DNA from: Paraplanobispora siamensis
GTDB taxonomy: Bacteria > Actinomycetota > Actinomycetes > Streptosporangiales > Streptosporangiaceae
Direction of reading: 5' to 3'
Length of the DNA stretch: 64,000 nt
Assembly (NCBI RefSeq): GCF_016863175.1
Contig: NZ_BOOJ01000057.1
Coordinates: 1 to 64,000, forward strand
The notes below the pieces were generated by a model that did no database searches, was not told the origin of the DNA, and was given only the letters and a program-made list of their open reading frames with translations. A program made the translations under genes and the position numbers. Position 1 is the first letter of the stretch. Every line of letters starts with the position of its first letter. This document shows, in pieces, positions 24,543 to 33,347 of this stretch.

Positions 24543-27046
24543 ACGGCGAGGAGATCAGGCGGGTCCGATGTCGAGGCTCCGGGTGGGTCGAAGCGGCGTA
24601 CCGTATCGGCGTACAGCAGGTCGGCCTCCTCCTGCGCGCCCGTCGCCCTCATGTCGAGGACCAGGTTGGCGGCGCACACCAGGGTCAGGTGGTGGTCCGC
24701 ACCGAAGAGCTTGCGCAGCCGGCCGAGTGTGTCCTCGCCCAGTTCCCGGGCCGCGGCCGGATCGCCCAGCGTGGCGAGGTCCGTGGCGAGGTTGACGGCG
24801 CAGGTCAGCGAGTAGTGGTGGTTCCGGCTGACCTTGGAGATCAGCTGCTCCCGGGCGTCCTCGTTGAGCCGCCTCGCCACGGTGGCGTCACCGCGCAGCC
24901 GGTGCAGGATCGCGAGGTTGCCCCGGCACGCGTGGGTGAAGGGATGGTCTTCGCTGAACACGCGGGGATAGCGGGGCACGACCCCCTCGGCGATCGTGAA
25001 CGCCTCGTCGATCTGCCCGGCGGTGCGCAGGGTGTTGGAGACGTTGATCGCGGCGGCCATCGTATCCGGGTGGTCATCACCGAAGATCCGCTGGAGCCGG
25101 GTGTGCGTCTCACGGGCGAGCTCCAACGCGTCGGCCAGGTCGCCGATCCTGCGCCGGGCGATGGACAGCTCCTTGGCCGCGAGCAGGGTCATGTGGTGGT
25201 CGGGAGGTAGCTCGTGCACGCCGTATTCGTAGGCTTCGTCGCCGACGTCGCAGGCCTCCGCGTAGTCGCAGCAGAGCCGTACGGCCTGCGCCAGGCCGCT
25301 CCACGACAGCAGGAGCGAACCCTTGCCGATCGCGACGTTCGTCTTTCCCCGGTAGGCCTCGCTGTGCAGTTCCCGCGCCTTCACGTAATCGCTGGTGAGG
25401 ACGTAATCCAGCGCGAGATTGTACATGACGCGCAGGGTCGCGGGATCCGTCGGCCCGAGGACTCTCTTGTGGGCGGCGTAGGAGCCCTGGTCGAGCTCCA
25501 GGGCGGGGAGGAACTCGCCGCGGGCCCGCAGTGAGCCGCCGAAGCCGTTGATGGCCCAGAGCGTGTCGCGATGCTCCTCTCCCAGGACCTTCCGCATCTT
25601 CTCGATGGTCTCGCGGCCGTTCTCGTAGTCCTCGGAGTAGCGGCCGAGCATGCGCAGGATGTTGCTGCGGTGGGTCCGCGCCACCAGGACGTCCTTGTGG
25701 TCCGGTCCGTCGGCCGCGGTCCACCTGCTGATGAACTCGTCGATGAACTCCAGGGCGGGCTGGTAGTTGCCCGCCTGGTAGAGCGAGCGGACGCTGTTGA
25801 GGGCGAACTCGCGGACCCGCGGGTGGGTGCACTCGGCCACCCGGGAGGGCGTGATGTGGGCCACCACCCCCTCGAAGTCGCCCCACTGGTCGGTGGTCTC
25901 GGGGGCCGACGGGGTCGAGCCGGCCAGCAGCAGGTGGACCTCGTGGCGGGCCTTGTCCTTCTCCGCGTCCGTCATGTCGTCGCGGAGAAGGGCCTGGACG
26001 AGCCGGTGGACCTGGACCGTGCGGGTCGAGGACTCGATCCGGGCGAGCGCGTACCGTCCCAGTTCCTTGATCACTTTGCTCAGCAGAATGGGGTCGGACA
26101 GGATCGCGCCCAGTTCGAGGGTGGCGCCGCTCTCGTCGCGGGGGAGGGTCTCGCCGCCCTTGCGGAAGACGTCGCGGGGGATCGGCTCGGGACCGAAGAA
26201 GGCGCAGCACCGCAGTACCTTGATCGCCTCGGGTAGACGGTCCTCCAGTTGCGAGACCGACACCCGCCAGGCGGCGGTCATCGACATCGGGTATCCCGGC
26301 GCCCGGTTCACGCCGAGCAGCCGCCCGGTCTCCCGGTCGAGCCGCTCGATGTACTCGTCGACCGACATGACGGTCTCGTACTGCAGCGCTCCGGCCTGTT
26401 CCAGCGCGAGCGGGAGGTCGCCGAGCTTGTCGGCGAGAAGGGAGGCGTCCTTGTCGGAGACATCGCGCTTGAGTCGTTTCCTGAGGAACTCCACGCTCTC
26501 CTCGCGCGCGAACACGTCGACCTGGAGCGTCTCGAAGTAGTCCTCCCACTGGGGGTTGCGCGAGGTGATCAGGACGTGGCCCGGTCCCCGGGGAATGAAC
26601 TCCTCGATCTGCACCGGATCCTCGGCGTTATCGAAGATCAGCAACCATCGGCGGTACGGCTCACCGCTCTGCAGCGCCCGGCGTACGGCCTCGGCCGCCT
26701 CCTCCACACCCATGACCGTGGCCGGCGGAAGGCCCAGGGACGGCGCCATCATCGCCAGCGCCGACGGCACCAGGACGCGCTGGTCGGAGGGAATCCACCA
26801 GACCAGGTCGTAGTGCGAGCGGTAGCGGTGGGCGTACTCGACGGCGAGGTTGGTCTTGCCCACGCCGCCCAGTCCCTGGAGCGCCTGGGGCTGGGGGACG
26901 ACCGCGGTCACGGTGTTGATGCCCTGGCGGAGTCTGGCCAGAAGCTCGTCGCGGCCGGTGAAGTTCCTGTTGCGGGGAGGGACCCGCTCCCAGACCTCCG
27001 GTTGCCGTTCCGGCATCGCGTGCGCGGTACCTGAAAGCTCCACCAC
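24494..27046 (-). CDS. FxSxx-COOH system NB-ARC/TPR protein
   Basis: This 850-residue protein has a P-loop GLGGVGKTN near residues 58-66, Walker B LLIFDNAED, the arginine-sensor ITSRNPQW and GDLPLALEQAGAL, all typical of NB-ARC/STAND ATPases. After about residue 400 the chain is TPR helices of the NPHP3/Kinesin-light-chain type (repeats such as ALELARETHTRLQRIFGDDHPDT). This matches the FxSxx-COOH system tetratricopeptide protein family. GTG at 27046 is preferred because GGAGG lies five bases upstream. It is divergent from the fxsA precursor. Its role is unknown; signal sensing by the TPRs and ATP-driven assembly is inference. Confidence 0.9.
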   Translation of the reverse strand: MVELSGTAHAMPERQPEVWERVPPRNRNFTGRDELLARLRQGINTVTAVVPQPQALQGLGGVGKTNLAVEYAHRYRSHYDLVWWIPSDQRVLVPSALAMMAPSLGLPPATVMGVEEAAEAVRRALQSGEPYRRWLLIFDNAEDPVQIEEFIPRGPGHVLITSRNPQWEDYFETLQVDVFAREESVEFLRKRLKRDVSDKDASLLADKLGDLPLALEQAGALQYETVMSVDEYIERLDRETGRLLGVNRAPGYPMSMTAAWRVSVSQLEDRLPEAIKVLRCCAFFGPEPIPRDVFRKGGETLPRDESGATLELGAILSDPILLSKVIKELGRYALARIESSTRTVQVHRLVQALLRDDMTDAEKDKARHEVHLLLAGSTPSAPETTDQWGDFEGVVAHITPSRVAECTHPRVREFALNSVRSLYQAGNYQPALEFIDEFISRWTAADGPDHKDVLVARTHRSNILRMLGRYSEDYENGRETIEKMRKVLGEEHRDTLWAINGFGGSLRARGEFLPALELDQGSYAAHKRVLGPTDPATLRVMYNLALDYVLTSDYVKARELHSEAYRGKTNVAIGKGSLLLSWSGLAQAVRLCCDYAEACDVGDEAYEYGVHELPPDHHMTLLAAKELSIARRRIGDLADALELARETHTRLQRIFGDDHPDTMAAAINVSNTLRTAGQIDEAFTIAEGVVPRYPRVFSEDHPFTHACRGNLAILHRLRGDATVARRLNEDAREQLISKVSRNHHYSLTCAVNLATDLATLGDPAAARELGEDTLGRLRKLFGADHHLTLVCAANLVLDMRATGAQEEADLLYADTVRRFDPPGASTSDPPDLLAVYEGRRVDCDFDPPLT

Positions 27047-27187
27047 TATGGCCTCCACATGGTAATGCCCGGGATGCCGGAAATCTCTTGGGCACATCAT
27101 AGAGGTTGCCTCAATAGGCTGGGCGTTTCAGAATTGAGCGAAATCGCACAGGAAGGATCCGGCGCAGAAAAGGGCGACCGTTCGGCC

Positions 27188-27211
27188 CTGTTTTCGAGGG
27201 TCCGAAAACAG
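27188..27211. promoter_or_regulatory. 9-bp inverted repeat upstream of fxsA
   Basis: CTGTTTTCG (27188-27196) and CGAAAACAG (27203-27211) form a perfect inverted repeat around a 6-base centre. It ends 34 bases before the fxsA ATG, in the 199-base divergent region between the TPR gene and fxsA. Its AT content is striking here. It could be an operator or an RNA hairpin in the fxsA leader. Confidence 0.6.
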
Positions 27212-27245
27212 AATGACCGTTGTGGCCGTGATACAAGGAGTGCAG

Positions 27246-27407
27246 ATGGGTGAGCACGAGTCCGGATCCGTCGCTCTCGTCGACCTGGAGGGCCTGTCAC
27301 TGAAGGACGTGCGAGAGCTCGGAATGCCGGCTCTCCAGAAGATGCTGCAGGAATGCATCTCCCGTTCGAGCGGTGTGCCGTACTCGAAGTTCGACAGTTC
27401 CATATGA
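27246..27407 (+). CDS. fxsA: FxsA precursor peptide (FxSxx-COOH)
   Basis: This 53-residue peptide ends in FDSSI, exactly the F-x-S-x-x-COOH terminus that defines FxsA precursors. The leader part carries ALVDLEGLSLKDVRELGMPA (about residues 10-29), which resembles the helical recognition region of this family. Phe49 and Ser51 are the predicted cyclophane pair made by FxsB. AAGGAG five bases before the ATG supports the start. There is no signal peptide and no double-Gly motif, so release or export of the product is unexplained. The SIR2-domain gene begins 40 bases downstream. Confidence 0.9.
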   Translation: MGEHESGSVALVDLEGLSLKDVRELGMPALQKMLQECISRSSGVPYSKFDSSI

Positions 27408-27447
27408 TCCATATGAGTGGTCATCCTGCTGTGAGGTGGTGCCGCAC

Positions 27448-28344
27448 GTGCACGACATGGGCAGCGCCGAGTGGGAAAGGCTGATCGACCAGCTGACCAC
27501 GGGGGACTGCACCCCTTTCCTGGGGGCCGGTGCGTGTTCCGGCGTGTTGCCCACGGGGGCGGCGCTCAGCCGGCAGATGGCACGTAGGTGGAGCTATCCC
27601 TATGACGACGATCACGAGTTGCACCGGGTGGCCCAGTTCGCGGCGATGAGGTACGGCGAGGCCGTATACGTCAAGAAGCAGGTCTGCGCGGAGCTCGCCG
27701 CCGCGGGTCCGCCGGACTTCCTCGATCCGCTGGAGCCGCACGGCATGTTGGCGGGATTTCCGCTGCCGGTGTACCTGACCACCAATTACGACGACTTCAT
27801 CGTCAAGTCGCTGAGGGCGGCGGGGAAACATCCGAACATGGCTCTGTGCCCGTGGAACGACAGCATGGAGTACGACGGGTTGTTCGGCCGGGAGGTCGGC
27901 TGGGCCCCCCGGCCGGACACGCCGCTGGTCTATCACCTGCACGGCAGCCTCCACGACCCCCGGTCGATCGTCCTCGCCGAGGACGACTATCTGGAGTTCC
28001 TCACGAGTCTGGCGATGGAGGGCAGCGCGGTCGGCCCTAGGATGCTTCCCCCCGCGATCCTGGCGGCGCTCACCCAGCGACCGCTGCTGTTCATCGGCTA
28101 CAGCCTGCAGGACTGGACGTTCCGCGTCCTGTTCGGTGCTTTGCTGAGAGCGGTGCCGGGCATCAACCGGCGCAGGCATGTGAGCGTCCAGCTCGCCCCG
28201 CCGCTCAACGCCGTGCCGGAGAGAGTGCGGGAGCTGCAGCAACAGATCGCCAGATATTACGAGGGATGGCGGATCTCCATCTTCTGGGGGACCGCCGAGG
28301 ATTTCTGTGCCGAGCTGCGACGGCGGATGGGGACGGTGTCATGA
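27448..28344 (+). CDS. SIR2-domain protein (SIR2-like NADase family)
   Basis: This protein of about 298 residues is a bacterial SIR2-like domain protein of the kind that acts as an NAD+ hydrolase effector in antiphage systems. Motifs in order are TPFLGAGAC (NAD-binding Gly loop), YLTTNYDDFI (conserved Asn and Asp), VYHLHGSLHDP (catalytic His) and FIGYSLQDWTF. No zinc-finger Cys set of the deacetylases is seen. The start may be GTG 27448 or ATG 27457. Its stop overlaps the start of the nSTAND gene (ATGA), so the two proteins are made in stoichiometry. Confidence 0.87.
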   Translation: MHDMGSAEWERLIDQLTTGDCTPFLGAGACSGVLPTGAALSRQMARRWSYPYDDDHELHRVAQFAAMRYGEAVYVKKQVCAELAAAGPPDFLDPLEPHGMLAGFPLPVYLTTNYDDFIVKSLRAAGKHPNMALCPWNDSMEYDGLFGREVGWAPRPDTPLVYHLHGSLHDPRSIVLAEDDYLEFLTSLAMEGSAVGPRMLPPAILAALTQRPLLFIGYSLQDWTFRVLFGALLRAVPGINRRRHVSVQLAPPLNAVPERVRELQQQIARYYEGWRISIFWGTAEDFCAELRRRMGTVS

Positions 28345-30362
28345 TGAGCGCTGACCGTGACCATCCCGGACGCGAGGAGCAGCCGTATGTCGGACTGCGC
28401 GCGTTCCGGCGCGAGGACGGCGTCAAATTCTTCGGGCGCACCAGGGAGGCTCGCGAACTCGCGGACCTGTGGCAGGCCAACCGGTTGACCATCCTCTACG
28501 GACCGTCCGGGGTCGGCAAGACGTCGCTGATCCACGCCGGGGTGCTGCCGCTGCTGGATCCCCGCATGACCGACGTCCTCCCGATCGGCCGCGTCTCCCA
28601 CGGTTCGCCCTTCCCGTCCGCCGCGCTCTCCGAGCACAACCCCCACGTGTTCGCGCTGCTGTCCTCCTGGGCCCCGCACGAGACGCCCACCCGGCTTGCG
28701 GGCCTGACGCTCCACGGGTTCCTGCAGCGGCGCCCGCCCCGGTACGACGCCTACGGCGACCCGGTCCTCCGCCTGATGGGCATCGACCAGGCGGAGGAAC
28801 TGTTCGGGGACTTCGCGCACCGTCGGCCGTACCGGGAGTGGTTCATCAGCCAGCTCGTCGATGCGCTGGACAACGATTCCAATCTCCGTCTCCTGGTGGC
28901 GATCCGGGAGGACTACCTGGCTGCGATGCTGCCGCATGAGCCCAAGCTGGCCGGCATGCCCAGGAGCCGCTTCCCGCTGAGGCCGCTGGACACGGCCGCG
29001 GCGGTGCTCGCGACGGAGGGCCCGCTGCGGGGTACGGCGCGCTCGTTCGCCCCGGGCGCGGCGGAGGAACTGGTCGAGGGACTGCGCATGGTCAGGGTCG
29101 GCAGGATGCTCGGTCAAGAAGTCGTCGCCGACACCGAGGTCGTCGAGCCCTACCAGCTCCAGGTGGTCTGCTCGGCGATGTGGCGTTCCCTTCCGCCCGA
29201 TGTCCGGGTCATCACCTCCGATCACGTACGGCGCTTGGCCAACGCCGACCGGTCCCTCACGGACTTCTCCGAGCGGATGATCGGCGAGGTGGCACATGAT
29301 CACTACGGCGGCGACGCCGGCAGGCTGCGGACGTGGCTGCGGCGCAACTTCATCACCGAGCTCGGCACCCGGGAGCTCGTCTACCAGGGGGAGACGCTTA
29401 CGGCGGGCGAGCCGAACTACGTGATCAGAGCACTGGTGGAGCGCCGCATCCTGCGCGAGGAGATCCGGGCGGGCACGCGGTGGTGCGAGCTGTCCCACGA
29501 TCGCCTCATCCAGCCGATCCTGCAGCACGACGGCCGCGGCGTCGCGGAGGCCGTCCGCCCGCTGACTCCGGAGGAGTATCTGCGAGCGGCCGAGCTCGCG
29601 CTCCGGGACGGAGAGTTCGGGCTGGCGGCCAAACAGGCGGAGGAGGCACTGGAGCGGTGCGGCGACAACACGCGGCTCCGCGCGGAGATTGAGTCCTTCC
29701 TGGGGAACGTGGCCCATCGCAGGGAGGATTACGAGAAGGCCGCAGCGCACTACCGGACCGCGGCGGTGCTGTTCGAGACGCTGGGGGCCACCGCGGCCGT
29801 CGGCCGCCTGCTGGCCGGGATCGGCCGTCTCCGGCTGGCCCAGGGACGCCCTTCGGCCGCGGTCAGGGAGCTGCTGTCGGCCATCCGCCGGGTGCCCAAC
29901 GAGACGGCCATCCAGACCGAGCTGGCCTGGGCCCTGTGGTACGACGGCCATCCGGAGGCAGCCGGTGACGTTCTCAACGACGTGCTGAGCAGGGAGGGGA
30001 ACGCGACCGAGGCACTGAGGGCGCGCGGTGAGATCCTGGCCGGTCTCGGGCACGGGCCCGCGGCGCTCCGCGACCTCGACCGGCTCCGGCCGTTGCAGTG
30101 GCCCTCCGCCCGGGCCGCGTACGCGCTCGCGCTGGCGTCCACCGGGCAGGTCGCCGAGGCGGAACGGGAAGTGACGGAAGTCCTGGCCGAAGCCGAGGAC
30201 CACGGGCCGGCGCTGATCTACGCGGCGAAGGTCAGGGAACTGGCTGGCGATCAAGACTCGGCGGCGGAGCTGGCCATCCGGGCGAGGAGAGCGCAGTCAC
30301 CGTCTCTTCCTGCCCACCTGAAAGCGGAGGCGGATCGGCTGGCGCGGGGCTTGACGTCCTGA
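28341..30362 (+). CDS. nSTAND ATPase with C-terminal TPRs
   Basis: This 673-residue protein opens with YVGLRAFRREDGVKFFGR, the hallmark of the novel STAND 1 NTPase domain. Walker A GPSGVGKTS follows (Lys60), with GIDQAEELFGD as Walker B. Residues from about 410 onward are TPR-like helices (EEYLRAAELALRDGEFGLAAKQAEEAL and later repeats) that could sense a ligand. In known STAND immune proteins such binding triggers oligomerisation and activates an effector; here the coupled SIR2 protein would be a natural effector. The last 131 bases overlap the convergent MFS gene. Confidence 0.87.
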   Translation: MMSADRDHPGREEQPYVGLRAFRREDGVKFFGRTREARELADLWQANRLTILYGPSGVGKTSLIHAGVLPLLDPRMTDVLPIGRVSHGSPFPSAALSEHNPHVFALLSSWAPHETPTRLAGLTLHGFLQRRPPRYDAYGDPVLRLMGIDQAEELFGDFAHRRPYREWFISQLVDALDNDSNLRLLVAIREDYLAAMLPHEPKLAGMPRSRFPLRPLDTAAAVLATEGPLRGTARSFAPGAAEELVEGLRMVRVGRMLGQEVVADTEVVEPYQLQVVCSAMWRSLPPDVRVITSDHVRRLANADRSLTDFSERMIGEVAHDHYGGDAGRLRTWLRRNFITELGTRELVYQGETLTAGEPNYVIRALVERRILREEIRAGTRWCELSHDRLIQPILQHDGRGVAEAVRPLTPEEYLRAAELALRDGEFGLAAKQAEEALERCGDNTRLRAEIESFLGNVAHRREDYEKAAAHYRTAAVLFETLGATAAVGRLLAGIGRLRLAQGRPSAAVRELLSAIRRVPNETAIQTELAWALWYDGHPEAAGDVLNDVLSREGNATEALRARGEILAGLGHGPAALRDLDRLRPLQWPSARAAYALALASTGQVAEAEREVTEVLAEAEDHGPALIYAAKVRELAGDQDSAAELAIRARRAQSPSLPAHLKAEADRLARGLTS

Positions 30363-31686
30363 GCAGCATCTCCCGGAAGACCGCCCGGGTCTCGTCCCGA
30401 GGACCGGACGCGATCCCGAGACTCTTGCGCAGGGGAGGGGCGGCCGTGACGATCACCGCGATCGCGAGCATCGTCACGAAGAGGATCACCGCCGCCCTGC
30501 CGATCCCGAACCCCGCGACAAGCAGGCCACCGGCGGGTGCCGCCGCGGCGATCGCGCCGCGGGTGACGAGCCGTGACACGCTCGCCACCCGGGCGATCTT
30601 GTCCGGGGCGATCTGGTCGGCTTCGAATGTCCTGACGGTGACGTTGTTGAGGGCTCCGAAGAACCCCGTCGTCAGCGTCGCGAGCCCGAAGAACACCGGG
30701 TGCTGACCGGCCGCGGCGATGAGAAGCGCGATCACCCAGACCCACATTTGGATGAACGGCATGGCGGCGGGCGGCCTCATCCGCAGGGCCATGAAGGAGC
30801 CGAGGAGACCCCCGAACCCTCCCATGGCCAGGACTGAGCCGACGACGAAAGACGACAGCCCGGCCGAACCGGTGAGGAAAACCATGATCAATGTGTTGAT
30901 CATGAGATTGGTGATCGCGGTGAGCGCCATCGAGATGTACAGGAAGTGATGGCGGGAGAGGATCCGCACGCCGTCGGCGATCTCCGAGAGGATGTTCGGG
31001 GAGTTGCGGTACCGCGTGCCCTTGTCCTCCATGCGCAGAAGGGAGCCGAACGACAGGGCGAACAGCACCGTGTTCACCGCGAAGGGCACCGCCTGTCCCA
31101 GCCCGAGCAGCAGCCCGCCGAGGGGCCTGCCCGTCATGACGGCGACGTGGAAGCTGGTCTCGCTGCGCGCGAGCGCCCGGGGGAGCTGGTCGCGTGTGAC
31201 GAGGGAGGGGATCAGCGTGGTCTCCGCCAGCGAGTGCAGCGCCCACATCGCGCCCTCCACGATGGCGGCCGTGAAGAGGTGCGTCATCGAGAGCGACTGG
31301 AGGGACAGCGCCGCGAAGACGCTGATGACCGAGATCCCGCGAAGGGCTTCGGCGCAGAGCATGACCGAGCGCGGTTTGAACCGGCCGATCAGGGCTCCGG
31401 CCGGGATATAGAACAGCACCCCGGGGAGCGTCCAGGCGAATCCCACCCAGCCCGCCGCCGCGGGGGAGCCCGTGATCGCCAGGGCGATCAGCGGGTAGGA
31501 CACGCCCAGGGTTCGGAACGCGATCATAGATAGCGCCGAACCTGTCCAGAGCCGACGGAAATCCTTCACCTCGCGGATCCGAATCCCGTGTTTCTTTTCT
31601 TTTGCCGCCCCCAATGCCTGCGTGTCCCCCGAGCTTGTTTCCGACGTCAGAACATAGCTCACAACGGTATGGGCATCGCGGGCCAT
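30232..31686 (-). CDS. MFS transporter
   Basis: This protein of about 484 residues has 10-12 hydrophobic segments and the layout of the MFS_3/enterobactin-exporter-like branch. Its loop after TM2 (GALIGRFKPRSVMLCAE) corresponds to motif A. It could export the Fxs product or a drug; neither is shown. The ATG at 31686 is tentative, as no clear ribosome site is visible and an in-frame TTG lies at 31785. A terminator-like hairpin with a U-run lies just upstream. The 3' end overlaps the nSTAND gene on the other strand. Confidence 0.82.
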   Translation of the reverse strand: MARDAHTVVSYVLTSETSSGDTQALGAAKEKKHGIRIREVKDFRRLWTGSALSMIAFRTLGVSYPLIALAITGSPAAAGWVGFAWTLPGVLFYIPAGALIGRFKPRSVMLCAEALRGISVISVFAALSLQSLSMTHLFTAAIVEGAMWALHSLAETTLIPSLVTRDQLPRALARSETSFHVAVMTGRPLGGLLLGLGQAVPFAVNTVLFALSFGSLLRMEDKGTRYRNSPNILSEIADGVRILSRHHFLYISMALTAITNLMINTLIMVFLTGSAGLSSFVVGSVLAMGGFGGLLGSFMALRMRPPAAMPFIQMWVWVIALLIAAAGQHPVFFGLATLTTGFFGALNNVTVRTFEADQIAPDKIARVASVSRLVTRGAIAAAAPAGGLLVAGFGIGRAAVILFVTMLAIAVIVTAAPPLRKSLGIASGPRDETRAVFREMLLRTSSPAPADPPPLSGGQEETVTALSSPGWPAPPPSLDRQPVP

Positions 31687-31717
31687 CAGGGCTGCCAAAG
31701 AATTGGATGGGCTGGGA

Positions 31718-31758
31718 GAAAAAATAAAGACTGGAGTCCGATATGTCAGGACTCCAGT
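31718..31758 (-). terminator. Intrinsic terminator upstream of the MFS gene
   Basis: On the minus strand ACTGGAGTCC and GGACTCCAGT form a perfect 10-bp stem with a 9-base loop (31730-31758), followed by CUUUAUUUUUUCU. This is the only textbook U-tract terminator in the window. It could end the transcript of the flavin reductase gene (stop at 31935), or act as an attenuator in the MFS leader. Confidence 0.85.
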
Positions 31759-31934
31759 GTTGGTGTCGCGCTGTTTCGCCGCCAAGCATAGCGGTGATCA
31801 TCCGGGAGGGGAGACGTATCCGTCTATCGAAGTGATCACACGATCGGAGATCGCAGGCCTCCAGCGGACGTCGGAGACCGCGGCCCGCCGCGTCCGCGGG
31901 CCGCGCGATCACGGACCGTGGGTCTCCGGAAGAC

Positions 31935-33347
31935 TCACAGGCCGTAGGTCTCCAGGAGACGGAGCCAGACCTCGCTCACCGTCGGGAACGACGGCACCGC
32001 GTGCCACAGGCGCTCCAGCGGGACCTCGGCGGTGACGGCGATCGTCGCCGCGTGCAGCAGTTCGGCCGCGCCCGGGCCGACGAAGGTCACGCCGAGCAGG
32101 ATCCTGCGGTCCTCGTCGACCACGGCCTTGGCCCGGCCGCGGTAGCCGTCGCCCAGCAGGTAGGCGCCGGTGACGGAGCCGAGGTCGTACTCGACCGTGC
32201 GCACGGCGAACCCCTCCTGACGGGCCCGGGCCTCGGTCCGGCCCACCGAGCAGGCCTGGGGGTCGGTGAAGACCACCTGCGGCGCGCCGTACCCGCCCGC
32301 CACCTCGCGCAGCGCGGGCAGGTCGTCCTTGTCGCCCCTGGCCCGGGCGGCGATGACGTCGCCGCACACCCGGGCCTGGTACTTGCCCATGTGGGTGAGC
32401 AGGTCGCGGCCGTTGACGTCGCCCACGGCGTACAGCCAGCCGTCCTCCACGCCGGTCGCGCGCATGCTGTCGTCGACCTCCACGGCCCGGCCCGCGGGCA
32501 GGCCGACGGACTCCAGGCCGAGGCCGTCGACGGCGGGACGGCGGCCGGTGGCCACCAGCAGTTCGTCGGCCTCGATCGGCGCGCCCTGCGACAGGTGCAC
32601 GGTGACCGGCCCGCCCGGCTCGGGACGCTCCACCCGGACCACCTCGGTCCCGCTGCGCACGGTGATGCCGGATGCGGCGAACGACTCGGCGACCATCTGC
32701 CCGGCGAAGGGCTCCATCCGCTCCAGCAGGCCCGCGCCGCGCACCAGGACGGTGGTCTCGGCGGCGCCGAGGCCGTGCATGGCCTGGGCCATCTCGCAGG
32801 CGACCACGCCGCCGCCGATCACGACCAGCCGTCCGGGCACGGACTTGGCCGCGGTCACCTCGCGGCTGGTCCACGGCCGGGCCTCGGCCAGGCCGGGGGC
32901 GGGCGGGACGACCGCGCGGCTGCCGGTGGCCAGCACGACCGCGTGCCGGGCCGTCAGCAGGCGCTCGCCGCCGTCGGTCAGGGCCACCCGGACCCGCCGG
33001 GGGCCGTCCAGGCGCCCCCGGCCGCGGACGAACTCCGCGGGCAGGCCGGTGATCCACCGAACCTGTCCGGCGTCGTCCATGTGGGAGACGGCCTCGTCAC
33101 GGCGGGCCAGGACGGCGGCCGTGTCGATGGGGCCCAGGCTCATCCCGGGCACCCGCGCGACCTCGCCGGCCAGGTCGACCGGGCGCAGCAGCGCCTTGCT
33201 GGGCACGCACGCCCAGTAGGAGCACTCCCCGCCGGCCCGCTCGGCCTCCACGACCGCGACGCTCAGCCCGCCCCGCACGGCCCTGTCGGCGACGTTCTCC
33301 CCGGCCGGGCCGGCGCCGATCACGATCACGTCGAACTCGTCCGACAC
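31935..33347 (-). CDS. FAD-dependent pyridine nucleotide-disulfide oxidoreductase
   Basis: This 470-residue flavoprotein resembles dihydrolipoamide dehydrogenase. It has the N-terminal FAD motif VIGAGPAGENVA, the redox disulfide in GGECSYWACVPSKALL (two Cys with four residues between), a second dinucleotide motif VVIGGGVVACEMAQ, and a C-terminal dimerisation domain. The usual active-site HxxHPT reads HAVPSFPT, so the His acid/base is absent, and dihydrolipoamide activity should not be assumed. GTG 33347 has GGGAGG five bases upstream. Upstream open frame up to 33728 is not supported. Confidence 0.85.
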   Translation of the reverse strand: MSDEFDVIVIGAGPAGENVADRAVRGGLSVAVVEAERAGGECSYWACVPSKALLRPVDLAGEVARVPGMSLGPIDTAAVLARRDEAVSHMDDAGQVRWITGLPAEFVRGRGRLDGPRRVRVALTDGGERLLTARHAVVLATGSRAVVPPAPGLAEARPWTSREVTAAKSVPGRLVVIGGGVVACEMAQAMHGLGAAETTVLVRGAGLLERMEPFAGQMVAESFAASGITVRSGTEVVRVERPEPGGPVTVHLSQGAPIEADELLVATGRRPAVDGLGLESVGLPAGRAVEVDDSMRATGVEDGWLYAVGDVNGRDLLTHMGKYQARVCGDVIAARARGDKDDLPALREVAGGYGAPQVVFTDPQACSVGRTEARARQEGFAVRTVEYDLGSVTGAYLLGDGYRGRAKAVVDEDRRILLGVTFVGPGAAELLHAATIAVTAEVPLERLWHAVPSFPTVSEVWLRLLETYGL

